DNA of 7,358 nt from positions 1 through 7,358 of the forward strand of contig JAZQSX010000017.1 of the NCBI GenBank assembly GCA_045630285.1, given 5' to 3'. The translations under genes and the position numbers were made by a program. Each line of letters opens with the position of its first letter. Position 1 is the first letter of the stretch. The notes under the pieces are model-generated. The model ran no database searches, had not been told where the DNA came from, and saw nothing but the letters and a program-made list of their open reading frames with translations. This DNA is from RGIG3009 sp045630285 (GTDB lineage Bacteria > Bacillota > Clostridia > Oscillospirales > Acutalibacteraceae). This document shows, piece by piece, positions 5,845-7,358 of this stretch.

Positions 5845-5872
5845 AGTATACCATACTTTTTGCATATTGCAA
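5845..5872 (-). promoter_or_regulatory. Predicted promoter of the lrp-aminotransferase-ispE operon
   Basis: On the minus strand TTGCAA (5867-5872) and TATACT (5845-5850) are 16 bp apart; TTTGCA with 17 bp is an alternative reading. The start would fall near 5838, giving a leader of about 320 nt that runs through all the hairpin repeats before reaching lrp. I see no better promoter closer to lrp. Confidence 0.55.
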
Positions 5873-5873
5873 A
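5859..5873. promoter_or_regulatory. 15-bp palindrome over the lrp -35 box (candidate Lrp operator)
   Basis: TTTGCA-TAT-TGCAAA is a perfect inverted repeat with an AT core. It has the size and style of Lrp/AsnC sites and covers the -35 region of the minus-strand promoter. A second inverted repeat lies about 31 bp away at 5891-5904. The palindrome is seen directly; binding by the adjacent Lrp-family protein is inferred. Confidence 0.5.
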
Positions 5874-5881
5874 GAAAATGT

Positions 5882-5910
5882 TTGATTTTCCTGCACAATT
5901 GCAGTATGAT
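5882..5910 (+). promoter_or_regulatory. Sigma-A type promoter of the ACT-UPF0210 genes
   Basis: TTGATT (5882-5887) and TATGAT (5905-5910) are separated by 17 bp, a near-consensus arrangement and the same -35 hexamer as the alr promoter. The start should be near 5917. A small stem-loop TCGGC/GCCGA (5923-5937) lies at the beginning of the leader, followed by AAGGAG (5943-5948) and the ATG at 5959. Confidence 0.75.
5891..5904. promoter_or_regulatory. Inverted repeat in the ACT gene promoter spacer
   Basis: CTGCA-CAAT-TGCAG lies between the -35 and -10 boxes, a typical repressor position. Like the palindrome at 5859-5873 it has a TGCA...TTGCA form, and the two centres are about 31 bp apart. Confidence 0.45.
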
Positions 5911-5958
5911 AAGGGGTAGTACTCGGCCTTGTGCCGAAAATAAAGGAGTTTTGTCACA

Positions 5959-6228
5959 ATGCGTGCTGTTATCACCGTTATCGGCAAGGATATGGTCGGT
6001 ATTCTCGCCAAGGTCTCGACCGCCTGCGCCGCCCGCAACATCAACGTCCTCGAGGTGACCCAGTCGATCCTGCAGGATATGTTCGCCATGATCATGATGG
6101 TGGACATCGAGCAGAGCAACGTCCCCTTCACCGCCTTTGCGGAGGAGCTCGAGACGCTCGGCGCCGAGATGGGTCTGTCCATTCACGCCATGCACGAGGA
6201 TATTTTTCAGTCGATGCACCGCATCTGA
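5959..6228 (+). CDS. ACT domain-containing protein (UPF0237 family)
   Basis: An 89-residue stand-alone ACT domain. It opens with the beta strand and loop MRAVITVIGKDMVGILAKVSTACAAR, where the GxDxxGI(L)A pattern is the usual ligand-binding turn. This is followed by NINVLEVTQSILQDMFAMIMMVDI and an amphipathic second helix. ACT domains commonly bind amino acids and act as allosteric sensors. This family is found next to UPF0210 genes in many Firmicutes, as it is here (13-bp gap, GAGAGGTGA ribosome binding site between). The length is typical and the start is supported by AAGGAG 10 nt upstream. The ligand is unknown. A role in sensing an amino acid for its UPF0210 partner is inferred from pairing and fold only. 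Confidence 0.93.
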   Translation: MRAVITVIGKDMVGILAKVSTACAARNINVLEVTQSILQDMFAMIMMVDIEQSNVPFTAFAEELETLGAEMGLSIHAMHEDIFQSMHRI

Positions 6229-6241
6229 GAGGTGACACACT

Positions 6242-7180
6242 ATGCTGAATACACGGGATATTCTGGAAACCATTACTATGATCCGTGAGGAGAACCTCGA
6301 TATTCGTACCATTACCATGGGGATCTCTCTGCTGGATTGCTGTCACAGCGATATCGACGTCGTGTGTGACCGTGTGTATACGAAAATCACCACCAAGGCG
6401 AAGGATCTCGTCAAAACGGGTGAGCAGATCGAGAAGGAATACGGCATTCCGATCATCAACAAGCGCATCTCCATTACCCCGGCGGCCATGGTGCTTGCCG
6501 CTTGCGAGGACAAGGACGCCGTCAAGCTGGCGCTGACGCTGGAGCGTGCCGCCGTGACCTGCGGCGTCAACTTCATCGGCGGCTTCTCCGCTTTGGTGCA
6601 TAAGGGCTACGCCGCCGGCGACCGTGAGCTGATCGACGCCATTCCCGAGGCGCTCGCCCGCACGGAGCACGTCTGTGCGTCGGTCAACATCGGCTCCACC
6701 AAGTCGGGCATCAACATGGACGCCGTGGCGCAAATGGGTGAGGTGGTCAAGCGTGCCGCCGAGCTGACCGCCGATCGCAACTGCATCGGTCCGGCAAAGC
6801 TGGTCGTGTTCTGCAACGCCCCCGAGGACAACCCGTTTATGGCGGGTGCGTTCCACGGCCCCGGTGAACCGGATTGCGTCATCAACGTCGGCGTGTCGGG
6901 CCCCGGTGTGGTGCGTGCCGCTCTGGCGAAGGCGGGGGACTGCGATCTCACCGCTGTGGCGGATCTCATCAAGCGCACGGCGTTTAAGATCACCCGTATG
7001 GGTCAGCTGGTGGCGAAGGAGGCCTCCCGCCGCCTCGGCGTGCCGTTCGGTATCGTCGATCTGTCGCTCGCTCCCACCCCTGCTGTGGGCGATTCGGTGG
7101 CGTATATTCTGGAGGAGATCGGTCTAGAGCAGTGCGGTGCACACGGCACCACGGCCACCCTCGCCATGCTCAACGATGCG
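6242..7180 (+). CDS. UPF0210 (DUF711, PFL-like) family protein, 3' end lost to assembly artefact
   Basis: The N-terminus (LNTRDILETITMIREENLDI, then RTITMGISLLDC) and later blocks (IPIINKRISITPAAMVLAA, GVNFIGGFSALVHKG, VNIGSTKSGINMDAV, PTPAVGDSVAYILEEIGLE, GTTATLAMLNDA) are typical of UPF0210, a conserved cytoplasmic family of unknown biochemical function with a pyruvate-formate-lyase-like fold. Members run to roughly 450 residues. Only 313 genuine residues are present, ending at Ala of LNDA (7178-7180). The frame continues as KSEAKRS and stops at TAG 7202-7204, but those codons are sequencing-adapter DNA, so the stop is false and the gene should not be called a natural truncation. The start has GAGAGGTGA upstream. 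It is co-transcribed with the ACT gene, its usual partner. Confidence 0.92.
7079..7172 (+). repeat. 94-bp exact repeat, genuine copy (inside UPF0210 gene)
   Basis: This stretch is in frame and matches the UPF0210 family (AVGDSVAYILEEIGLEQ onward). It recurs without a single difference at 7265-7358, offset by 186 bp. This copy is the genomic one. Confidence 0.95.
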
Positions 7181-7264
7181 AAGTCGGAGGCCAAGCGGTC
7201 TTAGGAAGACAAGGCATATTATCAACTCCTTGGCCCACAGAACGACATGGCTACGATCCGACTT
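7181..7264 (+). other. MGI/BGI DNBSEQ library adapter with 10-nt index (contaminant)
   Basis: Positions 7181-7212 match the 32-nt MGI/BGI 3' adapter (AAGTCGGAGGCC... ending GGAAGACAA). Positions 7213-7222 (GGCATATTAT) sit where the 10-nt sample index belongs. Positions 7223-7264 match the complement of the other MGI adapter (CAACTCCTTGGC ... CTACGATCCGACTT), with one difference from the sequence I recall, C for T at 7235. It has no biological meaning and should be trimmed. Confidence 0.96.
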
Positions 7265-7358
7265 CCTGCTGTGGGCGATTCGGTGGCGTATATTCTGGAG
7301 GAGATCGGTCTAGAGCAGTGCGGTGCACACGGCACCACGGCCACCCTCGCCATGCTCA
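7265..7358 (+). repeat. Artefactual second copy of 7079-7172 after the adapter
   Basis: This is an exact copy of 7079-7172. A 102-bp insert (7079-7180) plus the 84-nt adapter gives exactly the 186-bp period, as expected if reads or an assembly graph went round an insert-adapter circle. It should be removed together with the adapter. Confidence 0.93.

Noticed and set aside
7181..7358. Gene truncation by a novel insertion with target duplication
   Set aside because: The inserted 84 bp is adapter sequence and the duplication closes an exact insert-adapter circle, so it is technical and not a mobile element or a pseudogene.

Overview
The window is GC-rich bacterial DNA, most likely from an uncultured, spore-forming member of the Clostridia (an Oscillospiraceae/Ruminococcaceae-type Firmicute). 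The evidence is a SpoIIR sporulation protein at the left edge, strong AGGAGG ribosome binding sites with frequent GTG starts, a MEP-pathway ispE gene, the paired ACT/UPF0210 genes, and hairpin-rich intergenic repeats. This placement comes from gene content, not from a database comparison.

Layout. (1) 1-478, plus strand: the 3' part of spoIIR. (2) 479-817: gene-free, with two near-identical 101-bp direct repeats, then an intrinsic terminator. (3) 818-2834, minus strand: an alr-araC transcription unit (alanine racemase, then an AraC-family regulator) with its own promoter at 2873-2901 and terminator at 772-801. (4) 3024-5517, minus strand: a tightly packed operon of an Lrp/AsnC regulator, a class I/II aminotransferase and ispE, ending in a terminator at 2993-3016. 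(5) 5518-5958: a divergent intergenic region with a G-rich tract, MITE-like hairpin repeats, and two back-to-back promoters containing palindromes. (6) 5959-7180, plus strand: an ACT-domain protein and a UPF0210 (DUF711) protein. (7) 7181-7358: not genomic. It holds an MGI/BGI sequencing adapter with a 10-nt index, followed by an exact second copy of the last stretch of real sequence.

How the genes may work together. The Lrp/AsnC-aminotransferase pair resembles the Bacillus alaR-alaT arrangement, in which the aminotransferase makes alanine. The neighbouring racemase would convert L-alanine to D-alanine for peptidoglycan, so the minus-strand genes look like an alanine supply locus with two local regulators, and with ispE (isoprenoid precursor synthesis) co-transcribed. 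The motif TTTTTGCA(G/T)ATT occurs upstream of alr and in the divergent promoter region, which is a testable hint of shared control.

I see no CRISPR array, phage genes, transposase, tRNA or rRNA. The most striking anomaly, the right end, is a technical artefact. The best biological leads are the repeats and the candidate operators.
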